Origin: a bacterium
Lineage (GTDB): Bacteria > SZUA-182 > DTGQ01
DNA length: 42,981 nt
Assembly: GCA_023512255.1 (NCBI GenBank)
Contig: JAILZY010000024.1
Location: forward strand, 1-42,981
Reading direction: 5' to 3'
The position numbers were made by a program, and so were the translations under genes. Below, in pieces: positions 41,740-42,981 of the stretch; positions within the stretch are counted from its first letter, which is position 1; every line of letters begins with the position of its first letter. The notes under the pieces were generated by a model. The model had not been told where the DNA came from. It did no database searches and saw only the letters and a program-made list of their open reading frames with translations.

Positions 41740-42546
41740 TTATGTATTACCACCACCAGGATATGGGGACAGAAATGGTGTTGGAAAGGTATACATCATT
41801 AGCGGGGGGATGAATGCAGGATACGGGGACAGAAATGGTGTTGGAAAGGTATACATCATTAGCGGGGGGATGAATGGCGAAAAAAACGGAGAGGCAAGGA
41901 TAGACAGCAGTGGTGAAATAAGCATAGAAGAGGCCAAGGGAGAAACAAGGGGCGGCCTAAATGGTGTCAGAAAGCCGGAGACCGCAGCCGGAGCCGCGGC
42001 CGTAGTTGTCGGGGCGATCGCCGTAGGGGAGAGAATTGTTGGGGCGACAGCCGTGGCAGGAGCGGCAGCTATAGGAAGCACAGCGGTCGGGGAAACAACT
42101 GTAGGAACAATCACGGCTGGGACAGCAGAGGTCAGCGGCACAGTTGTCGGAATCAATACCGGCGAAGGGGCAGGAGCTGTTGGAATTATCGGAGTCAAAG
42201 GAGCAGGGGGCGTCGGAACCACCGGAGTCGGAGGAATTATAACTGTTGGAACCACCGGTAGTGGAGCGGCAACAGATGGCGCAGCCACTGGTGCCGGAGG
42301 CACATAGCCGACAGGATATATAAAAATCGTAGCTGGAGGAATTATGCTGGTCAGCTTGGCCACTGAGCCAACTCCAGGAGCAGAAATACTGATATTGAGA
42401 CTGGTTGAGGGAGGAACATAGATCGGAGCCAATTGAGCTTGAGCAGCTATCGGTGCCAGCAGGTAAAAGCCAGTCAGCAGGATGATGATATGGATGATGA
42501 TATTAATCCGTTGAAGAGGTCTAATCCGGTTTGGTCTGATAATCAT
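41740..42546 (-). CDS. Secreted Pro/Ala/Val/Thr-rich low-complexity protein
   Basis: 268 aa. Signal peptide (residues about 14-38, INIIIHIIILLTGFYLLAPIAAQAQ). The middle is built of PP-, AP- and TxVxP-type stretches (VVPTPPAPLTPIIPTAPAPS, ILSPTAIAPTTTAAAPA). The end carries a 60-bp (20-residue) exact-type tandem repeat (41757-41816, 41817-41876) of LMMYTFPTPFLSPYP. No known domain; such proteins are usually cell-surface or envelope. The opposite strand also has an open frame over this region, but it lacks a signal peptide and a good start. The minus-strand ATG has gaggtg six bases upstream. Confidence 0.65.
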   Translation of the reverse strand: MIIRPNRIRPLQRINIIIHIIILLTGFYLLAPIAAQAQLAPIYVPPSTSLNISISAPGVGSVAKLTSIIPPATIFIYPVGYVPPAPVAAPSVAAPLPVVPTVIIPPTPVVPTPPAPLTPIIPTAPAPSPVLIPTTVPLTSAVPAVIVPTVVSPTAVLPIAAAPATAVAPTILSPTAIAPTTTAAAPAAVSGFLTPFRPPLVSPLASSMLISPLLSILASPFFSPFIPPLMMYTFPTPFLSPYPAFIPPLMMYTFPTPFLSPYPGGGNT

Positions 42547-42981
42547 TTTTACACCTCGCTAATCGCATGAACCCTTGAGCAGCTAATCGCATGAACCCTT
42601 AGAGCAACAGCAACCTTAAACAGTAACCTTAAAAGCGATTTGGACCTTTAGCTTTTGAATCTTAGATCATAGAATCTGTACTTTTTCTCTCCTCAACTCT
42701 GAAAAGCTCTCTCCTCAACCCTAAAAGTGTAAAATAGTGTAAAATCCACATCTCACAACAAGCCACACAAAGAGTATGGATTCCTTCAAAACTTCGATCA
42801 ACTTTCACCCCCTTCAAATTGAAAAGATTGATTCTAAAAAGACTGATTCTAACGTCAACTATTTCTCAAAAAGCAAGCTTTGTGCCAAAAATACGAAGGA
42901 TAGCTCGCAGATGTTCCCCATATTTAAAATTAGGAGAAGTAGATAAGCTGCAGGGGAAGGGTATTGAGGTAAAAGACAATA
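42547..42981. other. Intergenic end of window with tandem duplications
   Basis: It has a 19-base segment GCTAATCGCATGAACCCTT repeated with period 24 (42558 and 42582), a CTCTCCTCAAC repeat near 42700-42730 and GATTCTAA repeats near 42831-42851. No gene is evident. Confidence 0.6.

Noticed and set aside
41666-42307. Plus-strand open frame of 213 codons opposite the Pro/Ala-rich gene
   Set aside because: It has no signal peptide or good start, while the minus strand has both a signal peptide and a ribosome binding site; the composition is the mirror of a low-complexity gene.
1-42981. tRNA, rRNA, tmRNA and known riboswitch genes
   Set aside because: Reading both strands for the tRNA T-arm pattern, CCA-type ends and common riboswitch cores gave nothing convincing.

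Overview
The window looks like a chromosomal segment of a Gram-negative, probably anaerobic bacterium of Desulfobacterota (delta-proteobacterial) type. The support is a tetraheme cytochrome c3 with one CX4CH heme site, an orphan group-3 [NiFe]-hydrogenase-type small subunit, RdgC-like genes, a GspL/PilM-like pilus assembly protein, several secreted proteins with signal peptides, and moderate GC. The assignment is an inference from gene content; no rRNA or tRNA gene is visible.

Layout. 0.2-6 kb holds housekeeping genes on the minus strand: a TRAM/Fe-S 23S rRNA uracil methyltransferase (rlmD type), a Uma2-type PD-(D/E)XK protein, a SlyD-like FKBP prolyl isomerase and the RecD2 helicase. 6-8.5 kb is a gene-poor patch full of small repeats. 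It has a degenerate array with a period of about 61 bp, a broken FG-GAP repeat protein, two copies of a ~115-bp inverted-repeat element (one split by a second element), and a three-repeat CRISPR-like remnant whose second spacer is split by a third inserted element. 8.5-12.4 kb is a carbamoyltransferase/SAM-methyltransferase pair, followed by a strong terminator. 12.6-16.8 kb has the cytochrome c3, three unrecognised proteins and the orphan hydrogenase small subunit. 16.9-20.3 kb has an M50-like membrane protein, a UbiE-type methyltransferase and an RdgC apparently split into two adjacent genes.

20.5-30.3 kb is a possible small-molecule locus. Two tandem MFS paralogues on the plus strand converge on a minus-strand run: a GNAT/class-V aminotransferase fusion, a CocE/NonD hydrolase, a third MFS transporter and an ATP-grasp-like protein, the last three overlapping end to end. 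30.6-38.1 kb is a plus-strand run: an unknown protein, dnaN away from dnaA, surE, a coiled-coil NYN-domain protein, a PilM-PilN-like fusion and a phosphomannomutase/phosphoglucomutase. 38.3-42.5 kb encodes three low-complexity secreted proteins (Gly/Tyr-rich, Gly/Leu/Tyr-rich with one c-type heme motif, and Pro/Ala/Val-rich) and a dodecin.

The intergenic DNA is unusually structured. It has three families of 100-123 bp inverted-repeat elements (A four copies, B two, C one), a 130-bp triple-hairpin repeat in two copies, many 14-27 bp tandem duplications, and several places where hairpin-core repeats recur every 60-62 bp without cas genes in view. The CRISPR-like remnant with its inserted element, the biosynthesis-like minus-strand cluster, and the Gly/Tyr-rich/heme protein pair are the most interesting items.
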